64,000 bases of DNA from Volutella citrinella (Eukaryota > Ascomycota > Sordariomycetes > Hypocreales > Nectriaceae), in the NCBI GenBank assembly GCA_034401135.1, contig JAWZSP010000001.1, forward strand, positions 6,324,001 to 6,388,000, read 5' to 3'. The notes below the pieces were generated by a model. The model saw nothing but the letters and a program-made list of their open reading frames with translations, was not told where the DNA came from and searched no databases. Positions 10,054-22,125 of this stretch are shown here, piece after piece. A program made the translations under genes and the position numbers. Position 1 is the stretch's first letter; every line of letters starts with the position of its first letter.

Positions 10054-12894
10054 CTATTCGTCAACCCATCCCCTTGTCTTCGTAACGGTCGAAGTATGGA
10101 CGGCCTGGGTGGCAGGCTCCCAGTTGTCAGTCCGCGCAATGCTAACTGTCCAATTCCCGGCCTTCATGTCAGACACAACGTCATCACGCAGCCAGAAGCT
10201 GGCAGTACGACCCTCAGCGTTGTAGTTGAAAGTCGTGACGCAGTGAACCTCCTTTTGCCGAATGACCTTATCCGTGTGCAAGATGGACTTGTTGAGCAAA
10301 AAATGTCGAATGGACTTGGGCGGGTTCGCAGTGTAGCCGCCCACTACATCCCAGAAGAGGATCATGAAATGGGGAATGTTGTCATTTTCGGTCGTGAAGC
10401 TTGGGAACGTGACGGCGTACTCGGAGACGTCGGACAAGGGCACCAAGGTCTGGGGCTCTGCGATGACGCCGAACGGCAGGACGTGGCTCCAGATGCTCAG
10501 GAGTGTCGTCAACTCAGCCCTCCATGGCTCTACGCCCAGATCTTTGCTCACGAATGCCTTGTCAACCTCCTCGGGCGTTGTGATGAGCTCCGCTGGCGGC
10601 CGCGCCGTCGTTGTAACCACACCTGACGCAGCTGATGCAAGAATGGGCGACAGCCAGTGCCCGGGATACCCAACTTCGTTGTGCAGATGCGCCACGAGCC
10701 GGAACCACTGCGCGAGGTTCAGCGGTGCATGTACAGGGCGATCGCTCGTGAGCGGGCGCGGATACGGGAGGCAAATCTTGAGCAGCAGCGAGTAGAGCCA
10801 CTTGTCAAACACCAGCCGGGGCATGAGACGCTTGTACTCGAGGCGAGTCCTGGCACAGCGCTCCCACTTCATGTAGTCCTCTCGCATAAAGTCGGTGGCC
10901 TCGATGCCCATCATGGCGGCAAACGCGTCGCCCTCCGGGTTTCGCTCCTCGGGGAGGGTCGACTTGCGTCGCAGCGCAAAGTGCTCGGCGATGCGGTCGT
11001 CGTCATACATGTGCAGATACTCGGCCTGGAACATCGCGTGGCCTTTGAACATGGGTGGGTTCATGAGGTTGTTGAAGAGGATCTGGGATGGGCGGTTCTC
11101 AGAGAGCAGGGGCCGGGCCGAGGTGAAGGTTGTTAGATGGCCGCCAATGTAGTCGCTGGTATACTGTTAACAAACGTTTAGGGAGTTACTTCGAATCTTG
11201 ACTTACGGAATGTTGCTTAGGTGGATCCGATCAAACGTCTTGGGGAAGCGCCTCGGGTCCAGGCCCTCGGGGTCTTTGGGAGGCTGGGTGCGATGCAGCA
11301 GGCCATCATATCGGATGCGTTCCATGATGTCCGTCATTTCGCCGCAGATGCACTCGATGCTTATCCGCGAGAGAAGCTGGAGCGTCGCAATGGCCATCAT
11401 GTCAAACTTCTCTGCGAGCAAGCTAACCATGCGCCCCTTGCGAGTTTCCGGCCCCATGACGCCCTCGAAGCAGTCGAGCTTTTCCATGGGAATGTAGTGT
11501 AGCTGAGCAAAAGTGTCCTCTGCGTAGGTATGGTACGACTCAAAGTCAAGGTAGAAGAGGGTGCTATTCAGCTTCCAGTTGGCGTCAATGTACGTTGAGA
11601 GTTTGTCAACCTTGCCGTCCTTCTCGAAGCGAGCAACCAAGCTGGCGAGGCCGGGCTCTCTGCGCTTGATGAATTCGGGGGATGGAAAGACCACGCCAAG
11701 GTTCTTGAAAGACTTAAAATCGAAGTTTTGGTCCTCCTTTCTGGTCATTGTCATGCTTGGATTTCTCCTGACGTTGTACATGAACTGCTTGCGAACGGCG
11801 GCGACGGAATGCTTCTCGCCCAGCTCTTTTTGCCACTGCTTCAGCACACGGATGATGCCGGGGATGGACTGGGTAGCCACAGAGATGTACGGCGCCATGT
11901 AGGACTCGAGCTCCAGCGACTTGATGAGCATGTCGATGTGTTCCTGCAGCTTCTCGCTGGCAAAGGGTGGAATCAACTGGCAGGTGTAGACGTAGGCCAG
12001 GACCGCGACGGCGTCTTCGCAATTAGGAACCTTTCGGGCCTTCAAAAGCGAATAGCGGTTCAGCAGGTCGAAGACGAGGAGAGTCCTGGCCATGACGGCG
12101 GGGTTGTGGTCTACCATGGTGATGTGCATCTTGTTGAACTGCCCGCGGCCACGCATCTTGCTAAACATGGTGCCGAAGATGGTGGCGAAGATGTTGCGGG
12201 CATCGCCGCTGCCACAGAACAAGAATGAGACGTCTTCTTTAGGGCTGAGGACGTCCTTCAGCTCCTTGTCGAACACGGACGCGCCCCAGTCGTGGCCCAC
12301 GGGGAAGTACTCGGCTGCTCCCGTCCTGCGCAATGTCATTCACGATGTCCTGCAGACGGGGTGCATGCACTTACATGTATGGCTTGAAGCGGGGAAGGCG
12401 GTCCATCATGGTGGCCCGGTGAGCAGCTTCGTCTACTGCATTGGTGCGGCACAGCCTCATCTGTTCGGCCGCGGAGAGCATGGCTTCACGCGTCTCCGGT
12501 GCAGCGAGCAGCTGAGCGGTCTCGCTGGCTTTTTGATGATCTAACAAGTGCAGGTAGCATTTCGCCATGCGCGTGTACATGGTCTGCTTTCGTTGGCCAT
12601 TGACATCCTCAGCCGGCGACAGAGACAATGCTCTGGTGATGTAGTCAACTGCTGTCGCGTACTGGCCCTTTTCATAGTACAGCGCCGACAGGTTGGAGAG
12701 AGGCAAGGGGTCTTCTGGGGCAAGCGACGCGGCTTTTTGATATGCCTTTTCGGCTACATGCTGTCAGCTTGAGGAATCCCAGTGATGAATCCACAGATGG
12801 TGTTTGTACCTTGGGTCAGATTCCCAGCCTTGTAGAAAGCATTCCCAGAGGCCCGTGCTTCAGCCGAAGTCGTCGGGGCTTTGCTCGCAGTCAT
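10054..12894 (-). CDS. TPR and DUF4470 domain protein
   Basis: An 894-residue protein in four exons: 12894-12810, 12753-12375, 12325-11207 and 11155-10054. The N-terminal 110 residues form a tetratricopeptide unit (AFYKAGNLTQAEKAYQKAA, then LSNLSALYYEKGQY). It is followed by DUF4470, with the typical PVGHDWGASVFDK and VSFLFCGSGDARNIFATI segments. DUF4470 also occurs in the axonemal dynein assembly factor DNAAF3; its function in fungi, which lack motile cilia in this lineage, is not known. The remaining 500 residues contain no domain I recognise. All three junctions have usable donors and acceptors and the frame is unbroken. It shares a 768-bp divergent promoter with the zinc-knuckle gene. Confidence 0.85.
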
Positions 12895-13662
12895 TTTCCC
12901 GCAATCGTCCAGAAAAATTCAGGACAGGTGGGCTAGACTGAGCGGACGAATGTCGAATGTCTCGCCTAGAGACTCGTGTCTAGTATTGGTGAAGAGACGG
13001 TGAAGCGTTTGCACGTTGTTTTGCGTTTTCACTAGGAGCGGCCCGACTCTGCCTAAGGGGGCGTGGAGAAGAAGCAAACACAGACGCCACAGATTGGCCT
13101 GCCAGCCTATGACGGAACTTGGTGGACAATTGACTGATGATGTTCGGGGCAATGATAACTCGCAATTTGGATAACAAACCGCGGAGTTGGGTGCATCCGA
13201 GGGGGGTGAGAGACAGAGTCATAGGCCTGAGGATGGCATGCCGCAGAATGAAGTGCAAGACTCAAGACTAAGCAGGCGTGGCAAGGGGCAAACAATGTCA
13301 AAGGCATTCTCATCACTGCCGCAAATCAAATATAGGGCCTGTCGAAGCAAGCCACAGAATCTAACTGGAAGTGGCTGGAAAACAGTCACCTCAACTGATG
13401 GGCCCTGGCGTGTCCAGACCAGTGCCAGCTGCACTCACCTGGTCGTCAGCCGTATGCTACACTGGCCAAGGACAAACAGGCAAGCAGATTGAATCAACTG
13501 GCTGGAGATGAGAAAAATTTCTCGGTGAACCCATTCCTTCACTTTTTCTCCAACACCAACCTTCGCGACATCATTGAAGTCATCAACACAGGCATCAGTC
13601 CAGCATTGCAACGCCCAAGGGAATCCTGTGACAGATTCTTATTGACCGAAGAAATCATCAAG
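12895..13662. promoter_or_regulatory. Divergent intergenic region
   Basis: 768 bp that must hold the promoters of the TPR-DUF4470 gene (minus) and the zinc-knuckle gene (plus). The last 130 bp are likely 5' UTR of the latter. No hidden gene is seen. Confidence 0.5.
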
Positions 13663-14522
13663 ATGGTAAGTAATAAAGCCAAATATCTCCACTTGAAACA
13701 GCTCAGCACGGCGGCTACCCTCCCATACATGGCTGCTGAGGACCACACCAGGTTACTAACGGCATGCCTAGGTGCCCAACAACTCCTATCGCAACAACGT
13801 CGGCAGCGGCATGGGTACCGCCGGCGGCACTGGCAGCGGACGCGACGGCCGTGGCCAGCGAGGAGGAGGCCGAGGAGGAGGCCGAGGAGGTATCCAGAAG
13901 TCGTCGGATCCCCTGTGCGACATTGTAAGCCCATCGCCAACATCCCAGTCCTCGAATACCGAGCTTAACACTCCGCTAGTGCCTTGTCAAAGACCACACT
14001 GTAAGGCAGTGCCGCCTGCGCCTGTCGACTCTGCCGCAGAAACCTCCCCCTACCGTCTCCCGTTTGGGGCAAACCTGGGACACACTCAGGCATTTCGCCG
14101 ACGGTGCCCCAAGTGGCCCAGCTGCCCAGCCATTTGCACCTCGAGTCCAGCAGCAGACCCAGCCATCTCTCAACCCCATGGCAGCACCGACTGTCCAGCA
14201 GCAGGGTCCGCCCACCGGACTTCCGATGTATTTCGTTGCTCTCGAGGACCACGGGCGGGAAATGCAAGCCCGGATCGAGCGCTTGGAGGCCGTGGTACGC
14301 CGCTTGGATCCCAACATGAACGTTGGTCGCATCACCGCCAATCGACTTGGAGATGCCCAGGAGCAACGCCGCAGCAACAACGACGCCAAGGATGAAGTTG
14401 TGCACGAAAGCATCGAGGGCGATGAAGATGACACCATGCACGACATCGAGGATGGTGAAGTTGTTGACTTTGACGACAACAACAAGGACAAAGGTGATGG
14501 CGTCAAGCACAGCAGCCGCTAG
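13663..14522 (+). CDS. CCHC zinc-knuckle and RGG-box protein
   Basis: A 232-residue putative nucleic-acid-binding protein. Exon 1 contributes only the ATG (13663-13665), which is followed at once by a 106-nt intron (GTAAGT donor, TTACTAAC branch, CTAG acceptor). Exon 2 is 13772-13924 and exon 3 is 13980-14522. Residues near 20-43 are an RGG/GRGG box. Splicing of exons 2 and 3 creates C-x2-C-x4-H-x4-C (CDICLVKDHTVRQC), the retroviral-type zinc knuckle found in RNA-binding proteins. Then follow a Gln/Pro-rich segment, a predicted short coiled coil (ARIERLEAVVRRLD) and a very acidic, Lys-ended tail. The 5' reading frame upstream of the ATG is open but has no ATG. An RNA-related role is inferred from the motifs; no ortholog is recognised. 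Confidence 0.72.
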
Positions 14523-14734
14523 GTTAAGCACGAACCTTCCAAGGCGTTGTGTCATGGAATGTTGTGGAAAGGGCCTGCCTGGTTCTGAGTCTGTGGTGGC
14601 AGAGTGAGACGGTGGAAGATTTGTCTTGGCTAGGTAGACTAGTTGACAGTACCATTACAATCACGCTGCGAGTATGCAAAGATATATACGTCAAACTTCT
14701 GTGAGCCCTCTTCCTGTGCAGTTGTCCATTCTAT

Positions 14735-15804
14735 TTACAAGGCCCACGCGAGTAGGCCAGCGATGACACCAGCAATCATCGTGGTTGGCACGCCAGTAAT
14801 AGCGCCAGCGTTGCCCTTGCCATCCTTCTTCTCTCCACTGCTACCGCTGCTACCGCTGCTTCCAGCCCCCGAACTCTTGTCCCCGCTGGCAAACGCGTTG
14901 CAAGCAAACGTGAGGTTGACATTGTCCTTGGTCGGCGTGCCCAGCTTGGAATTGGTCTTGCTGTTGCGGAACGGGTACCGCATCATGACCATCATGGCGG
15001 AAATTTTGCGCTGCTCGTCGTACGTCTTGGCGTCCTCTCTCCGGGCCCAGGTAAAGGTCCTGTTTCCAGATGGCATCACGTCGTCGTATTGCGGGGTGAA
15101 GCCGTTGTCACTGTCGTCCATGTTTCCGGGGATCTCTTGGGCAATCACTACGCCACTGTTAGCAGGGGAAGAACAATCATGTTGGGTTTGTGTGACCTAC
15201 CACTCCGTCCAAACCTGCGGGTGCCAGCGGTGATTGTGTCGAATCGCAACAATGTGTCCGATGAGTGGCCGGACTCAAACATGTACGAAGGGCACGACTT
15301 GAACATTGGGTGCAGGCTGCCCGTCTGCTGGTTGTTGTGAATGGCGTCGACGGGGTTGACCTTTGCGTCTGCCTTCTCGAATCGGTCGATGAAGAAGCTG
15401 GTGAGGTCGTCGATGCATTGCTTTCCCACAACAGCGTCGCAGCCGTTGTTTCCGTTGCCAGAGCCCTTGCTGGTGTCGTTGACGAAGAAGACTTGGAGCT
15501 CAGTCACCATCAGGTAGTCAGTGTTGTTCAAGGATGCCTCCGAGTACTCGAGCCACCAGCCGGCGATGCCGTCGTTGACGGAGCCGTCGACCTGCTTCTG
15601 CGGCGCTGGCGTCTTCTGGTCGACGGCGTAGGTGAACTTGACTTCGCCCTTGAATAGAGGCTCGAATTTGAATGACTGTGACTTGACTTCCTTCTCATTG
15701 ATACAGTACTCCTGGCCCTGACCCCTCAAGACATAATCGCATGTGCCCGTCTGAAGCGCGGCGTTGATGCCGAGGGGTGCCAAGGCGAGTAGAAAGCGCC
15801 ACAT
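14735..15804 (-). CDS. Secreted GPI-anchored protein of unknown function
   Basis: 338 residues in two exons (15804-15201 and 15147-14735) with a 60-nt intron (GTAGGT donor, CTGCTAACAG branch). The first 16 residues (MWRFLLALAPLGINAA) are a signal peptide. The C-terminus has a Ser/Gly linker (GAGSSGSSGSSG), a small-residue cleavage site and a hydrophobic tail ending IAGVIAGLLAWAL, the usual GPI-attachment layout. The core carries several Asn-glycosylation sites (NNT, NDT, NRT, NLT) and about six cysteines. No catalytic motif is visible. It is likely a cell-wall or plasma-membrane surface protein; I do not recognise the family. Confidence 0.78.
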
Positions 15805-17285
15805 GGTGAGCGGGTTTGAAATGACGGAAACGAATCGACTTTTCGAGTATATGCAGCAGTAGCCAGGCCAAGCATGCGCCGGGGCGGGTGGCTGACGGGC
15901 CGTTTTTAAAAGGAGATGCGCTCAGCTGGTGCACCAAGCCTACAACGCACATGCGGGTCTCTGGTCCTTGGTCTGAAACGATGGATTCTGCAGCTACTTC
16001 AGCCGTCAGACGGGCAGACGTTGGGCCGGAGTGATCGACGAAGAATCACAAGGCTAGGTAATTTCCCTTTTCGAGGTTAGTTGCTTGGAGCTGAGGGAGA
16101 GAGCCCTTGTCATTGGATGCAAGCAAAGCCAAGGTTGCATTGGGGGCGGCCATCGACTAAACGCTCCTGCTGAATGGCGACCTCTTTTGAGGATGGCCTC
16201 TTGTGCTTGCGCTTTTGCCTTTGATCTTATCTTCTGGTTGCATCGACATTATATCTTTGACCGGTATGTCTGAGGTTAAGCTAACCGCAACGTCAATACC
16301 CGGCGAGGCTGTCCCAGTTACACAAGCCTTGTCGCCACTTTCCCAGCCGCCTGGCCGGCATAATTTTCATCTCTGCCTGCGTGTGCCAGGTAGGGCTGAT
16401 CTGCAAGGGCCATTCTCCGTGGTGGTGATACTGTGGGCAGGGTACCTGACCAGGCTGACCCAATGCAACATCCCTCACCAGTCACCGGGCATGGCCCTCC
16501 CATCACATTGACAAAATGGGATGGACTGTCTGCACTAGCACAAGCCGTGGACGGAAATCACTCTTGACCACCCTCAAGTGCTCATCCCTGCCCAGATGGT
16601 AGAGGCAAAGGGTGAGGGTAAGCCTCCATAGCCCCCTCGAGAACCCACTCTGAATTTTCAGCTCGGGTGGGCACGGCCAGTGTGTTGTTTCAACCCAAAC
16701 CCCTCATTTGCAAGGATTATCATCCTAGCCCTATGCCAACTACAGGGCTCGTAGAAAATAAGCACTCGTCGGGCGGCGAATCGACATCCTTGACTGTGCC
16801 GCGACCTAAACACACTCCATTGGGCACCTTGTACGTGATAGCCACACGACGATATAACAAGATGGTATCCACACCTTTCTCTCTGCTGCTACAGAGGTGT
16901 AGGGTCTTTGATCTGGGTGTTGGCCTTCTGTGACTAGAGTATGCAACGCTTGAGGCGCAGATTCTGGCGAGGCTGCAGGCAATGTGGCGTAGTTCAGCCC
17001 AATGCCACATTCTGCCTTGTTGACCTGGTTCGCCATCAGCTGGATGTGGCTGCTGCACCACAGCTTGGCAGGAGAGAATCAGGCTGTGCCTTCCCCCTCA
17101 ATTGCACACATCACAGATTCTCCTTCGAGCACCTTACCCGACAGTCGACACGATACGACCGCCCGCCTGCCAACATCTCGAATCGCTCTAGTTCCGATCC
17201 CGCCTCTCGACTGCGACGCTGGCAACCCCCTGCCTCGGTCGGGCCGAAGCCGTCCCCCGCCGAGCGGTAAACGACATGGGAGACC
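15805..17285. other. Divergent intergenic region
   Basis: 1.5 kb between the GPI-protein gene (minus) and the kinase gene (plus), so it carries both promoters. A ttttaaaa element lies near 15904-15911, about 100 bp upstream of the GPI-protein ATG. No supported gene. Confidence 0.45.
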
Positions 17286-19757
17286 ATGGCCACCTCCGTC
17301 TCAGACCTTGTGCGCGACTCGAGGATAGAGACGGGCGCCATTGGCACCGTCACTGAACATGTCTTTTGGGAGACGGGAACATCTGCCCGCCAGCGACGGC
17401 TTCGAAGGGTCGAGCGCTGGGAGCGGCAGGGCAAGGCTCTGGGCAGCGGCTCGTATGGAACAGTCTTCCTGGAGAAGTGCCAAGGGGACGGCTCGCCCAA
17501 GCTGAGGGCAGTCAAGAGGATTAGTAAAAGGATTGCTGCTGGTCAAGATCTTGACCATCACAGTGAAATCGAGGCCATCATCAAGTTCTCCCACCCAAGG
17601 GTACGGCGGCAACGGCCTACGCTGCGATTTGGCGACATCGTACTGACGCTTTGACAGTACCCCCACTGTTTTGTGCACTCTCACGGGTGGTATGAAAAAG
17701 AGGATCATGTCTTCATCTCCATGGAGTTTCTGCGTCATGGTGATCTAGCCGGCTACATATCGAAACCATTGCGGGAAGCCGAGTCGAAGCAGATTGTCGC
17801 CCAGGTCGTGGAAGGTCTCTGCTACATGCACGAGAATAATTTCATCCATCGCGATTTGAAGCCCAGCGTGCGCACACAGTCCCTAAACGCCTGTCTTAGT
17901 CTCCCGACACTAACTTGGGCAGAATATCATGGTCGTGTCCGCTGGCCCAACCTGGTTCGTCAAGATCAGCGATTTCGGCATCAGCAAGCGCCGACAGCAA
18001 AATGTCACAAACACGTTTACGCTTGCCCGCGGAACCATTGGCTTCGTGGCCCCCGAGTCGATTGGTATCATCAAGGGCTCATGCGGCTCTCCTGCGGATA
18101 TGTGGTCACTTGGGGCAGTAACGTACAGACTCCTCACCGGGAAGATGGCTTTTGGAGACCTGGCCGACTTGCTTCAGTACGTAACACGCGACGAGCCATT
18201 CCCCTCAAGCGTGCTGGAGTCGTTATCTGTCTCGCCCGAGGCGCAAAGATTGATTACTCAATTGGCCAGGAGAAACCCAGACGAAAGACCCTCTGCAGCT
18301 GCGGCATCGATCGACCCTTGGCTTGGAGAATCCTCGGCGCAAGAGACAGCGTCCTTGGGTGTGCCAAGCCCAGAGATGTCGGATGACTCGAGTGATGAGT
18401 CTGTGGCTTCCAAGGCATGGCCCAGCTCAACAATCAACACAGGATTGATGAGTCCTCAGGAGCCGCCACTGAACTCTCATGATGCAAGTGCGGTTCCAGT
18501 TCCAGCTCATCAATGGATCCGCGAAGTTCCACTGAGGTAGGTCCAGCGAAGTTGAGAATCATCATTTTCTAATGGAGAGTTGCAGACTTGCCGAGCCCAA
18601 AGGCCCAGTCGTAGCTAGCAAATCTCAGAGCAATGACCCTGTTGGGAAGCCAAATAACCGCCAAGACAACACCGCTTCTTCGCCTTCCAAGTCTACTACA
18701 CGAGTTATTGATTCTGCTTCACCGTCGGCAAGTGCTTTACGCGAATTAGACGAAGTGCAGAGAAATTTACGCGAATCAGAAGAAAAGCTGAGAGAGTTGA
18801 CAAGACCAGAACGCATACGAGAGGAGGAGAGAAGACTAAAGGAAATACAAGAGCGGTTGGATGCATTGAGAGAGTATAATGCACCGATCATACCAGCGCG
18901 ATATGATACTGAAAAATACTCTGTTAACCAAAACGATCGAAACGCCCACGAGGAACAAGGAGAAGCACAAAGCAAACTGCAGCATAGAGTGGCGGAGGAT
19001 GCGGAGCCACAAGGCCGGCTTGTTGAGGACCGGACCAATACCGGAGCTCCTGCTGTCACAGTACCAGACAGTAGCCAACATAGGGACCTTTGGCAGGGAG
19101 TAACTCATCTAAAATACAAGGCATCTCACCTTAGATTCCCCAGGTAAGCCTCATCAGCCGGTTTGAGAATCATACCATGTGCAACATGAGCACCCGACTG
19201 ACCATGACGGCGCTAATTCCGCTATCTCAGGAACATTTTTTTCAATAAGGAAATCTTCTATTTCACTTCAAGGTCTTGGGAAAGATCAAATCTTGCATCC
19301 TACGTGCGAAATGCAAAATCTCGCGAGGCTGCTGCACGTAATATTGCGTGGGCATCTCAAACTGGCATAGGTCTTCTATTTCTTGGCCACTATCTTAACG
19401 AATCGGAGCTCTTTGATATAATATGCCTTGTAAGTTTACGGAGTGCACTGCTGTTCACTTCTTGTCCCATCGGCCATCCGAATACCGGGGCCTCGCTTAT
19501 TGTAATAGGCATATGTTGATATTCGTACATTCGTCTCTGATGAAGCTTCTAGGCTCCAGTTTGACTATGGGGGCAGTACGCACATCTGTAAGTTCAGTTA
19601 CCGCCGTGAGCGTGACGAGTGGATGGAGAAGCTTCGAATACAGATTGCCAACGCTGAGGAGCTTGAACCTATTATTACCAAGTCAGAGGGTTACAAGACC
19701 GCCCTTGAAGGCGCGCGCCTCCATTACGATCTCGTGGGGCAAGGAGTCACTACATAG
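17286..19757 (+). CDS. Protein kinase with coiled-coil and unknown C-terminal domain
   Basis: A 714-residue Ser/Thr kinase in six exons: 17286-17600, 17658-17867, 17923-18536, 18586-19143, 19231-19429 and 19509-19757. Visible kinase motifs are the Gly loop GSGSYG (53-58), Lys in AVKRI (about 77), HRDLKPSN in which the Asn comes from the next exon (about 169-176), DFG (192-194) and GTIGFVAPE in place of the usual tyrosine-containing APE segment. After the kinase come a Ser-rich linker, a charged coiled coil (LRESEEKLRELTRPERIREE) and a C-terminal domain of about 200 residues I do not recognise. Exon 4 onward is noticeably more AT-rich with different codon use than exons 1-3. Donor at 17868 (GTGCGC) is weak but restores the invariant Asn. 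Substrate and pathway unknown. Confidence 0.8.
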
Positions 19758-20082
19758 CCTAGCATGGATACTCCAGGACCAAGATGTTGCTTTGGCGAAG
19801 GGGCTTGCAGGACGGGAACCCAAGCAGCCTGGCCTCCCTAGTTTTGGATTTAGCCGAGTTTTGTGGGTCAGGTTATATGAGAAGTCTCTATGCTTCCCTT
19901 TTGGAAGTTTTGGCAACAGTTTACTGGATCAATTATTGAATTTTCAAAGTTGAGTCTGCCCGCCAGCGTATTGTCTTGTCGTGATTGCGATTTGGTTTTG
20001 CACAAACTATTACTCATGCTGCGGTACAAGGGAAGCAAGTAAAATCAGTTAGCTCAGCAGAATGCTTTCTTTCCATCAGATG
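19758..20082. other. Convergent intergenic region
   Basis: 325 bp between the 3' ends of the kinase and permease genes. The frames running through here do not look coding. Confidence 0.4.
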
Positions 20083-22125
20083 CTACGATGATGTCTTGTG
20101 CGAAGAGTCCTTGCCGTCAGTCGAAACATCAGGGGCCCGGGTTGCATCATCGACTTCCACGCCTTCTGTCGTGGGGACCTGGCCGACCATGCGGTGCTTG
20201 AACTCATTAGTACAGTTGAAAACAGCATCAAGACACAATAGACATACTTCAATATTGATCTTTGGCCCCTTGAACCACTTGTGGGCGTCGACAAAAAACC
20301 AGACGACGAAGAATATCATAGGAACGCCCTGGGATCGAGTTAGAATAGCTTCGACTGTAGCTCTCGTCCGAAGACTTACGAATACCAAAACAGTCCAGTT
20401 CATACCCTCGGCATTCAAGTTGGAGCCTTTTGTAGCTGGGAAGCAGAAGATTGGCATCATCATGAGGGCGAAACAGCACGAGGCAATACCGATAGGCACG
20501 CTGAAGATGCCAAGGTTCCACGGGCCTGGACGAAAGTTGTTTCCGACGAAGGCGATTTTGATGAAGACGGGGAGAACAAAGGCAATGTAGGCGGCGATGG
20601 CACCGATAGAGAAAATGGCTGAGATGCTGGCGTCTCCGCCGAATAGCAGAAGCATACACAGCACGCCGATCAGTGCGTTGAACCACACCGCGTTGACTGG
20701 CGTAAGCGTGTACGGGTTGACGGTCTTCAGGATCGGGCTCAGTGCACCAAAGCAGTCGTCTCGGGCGTATGCGAAGCACACTCGGCTGGCGGCAACCATG
20801 CATCCCTGGCCCATGGAGAAGGCGCAGACGATTGTCATGCACAAGACGGCCATTGCTGCGGGCTTCGGGAGGATCTGCACTAAGTACGCGGCCCATGGTT
20901 GGCCCTGTGATGGAGCATGTTAGGCTAGATCGTGATTTTGAATGTGTCATGAGCAACTCACCAAGTCACTCTCAAAGATCTGCTCAACGTCTTGGATCGT
21001 GTACGCGATCAGAGTGTTGAGGATGAAGCCAACAACCGAGCCAGACAAGGCAGTCATTACGATAGATCGGGGTGTGGCCACAGAGGCGTTGGAGCATTCC
21101 TCTGCCAAGTGAAACGACGAGTCTAGAGGGAGTTAGAAAGTCGGCTCTCAAGAGATATGATGGGCAAACTGACCGTAGCCGGACATTGTCCATGTAATGG
21201 CGAGGAATGACATCAAGACCGAGATTCCATCAGGCCAGTCCGTAAGGTTCTGAATGCCCCAAGCAAATTCGCTGGGCTGGAATTTAGGGCTCGCTGTGGT
21301 GGTGGTTGGAATTATGACAATGGTGATGAACAGGCAGGCCAGGTTTATGATTGTGCCAACGGAGTTGAAGTTGGCAACCCATTTCGTGGGCATGCTGCTC
21401 AATGTAGCTTGGATGATCATGATGAAGACCGTCAGGAGGAATGTCTGCCAATTCGTCGGTACGTAATCAGGATTCTGCATTGACGCGGCCGCGAGAATCA
21501 TGCCAGCTGAGTAGTGTCAGTGTCAAGGAGATGCTGCATCAGACGACATCAACTCACCACAGCCATAGCTGACGCTGGGCGGACCGGTTACCTGCACTAG
21601 CCAGTTTGACCAGCCGGTGATCCAAGCCGCGAGCGGGCCATACTTTGGTCCTGCGAGGACTGCGGCGGCGTAGTACAGTCCTCCCGATGTGGGCATGCTC
21701 GAAGCTAGTTCTGCCATGGACATGGCAACCTGCGTATTTGTTAGAGCCAGATCCAGTTGCTTCGCTCATTGATGGACCTACACAGAGAACGAAGAAGACG
21801 GAGACGAGCCATCCCCAGGTATTAGCGGCTGGCCCAGCTAGAGCAAGTGGGTTAGCGACGCAGCGCAACGCCAAACACGAATAGACTTGCCATATCCAAT
21901 GCCGTAGTACATGGTCGTGCCGATACTCGGCAGCAGACCCATGACGGCGAAACTGACTGCAAAAGTGGTCCATCCGCTGAATTCACGCTTGAACTCTTGC
22001 TTGTATCCCAGCGCGGCGAGGGTCGCCTCGTCCGACGACATGCTGGCGAAGCCCTCGGGGATATCTCCAGCGGCCAGCACGCTCGTGACGAGCGGCGCCG
22101 CCTGTGCCTCCTCATCGACTCCCAT
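20083..22125 (-). CDS. Amino acid/GABA/choline-type permease (APC superfamily)
   Basis: A 558-residue plasma-membrane transporter with about 12 membrane segments, in eight exons: 22125-21891, 21837-21782, 21729-21558, 21506-21174, 21122-20962, 20904-20380, 20328-20248 and 20196-20083. It belongs to the amino acid/choline (ACT) group: SMAELASSMPTSGGLYY lies in TM2-3, and DSSFHLAEECSNASVATPRSI, the conserved central loop, is made by splicing exons 4 and 5. Intron 1 (21890-21838) has a GC donor (TATG|GCAAGT) and is needed to keep the frame. The last intron (20247-20197, 51 nt, GTATGT donor, TACTAAT branch) leaves the frame open if retained. The substrate could be GABA, choline or another amine and cannot be told from sequence alone. 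Confidence 0.88.

Noticed and set aside
19423..19953. Plus-strand 176-codon frame at the end of the kinase gene
   Set aside because: Another frame, joined by splicing at 19429/19509, continues the kinase protein without interruption to 19757, so this one is a shadow.
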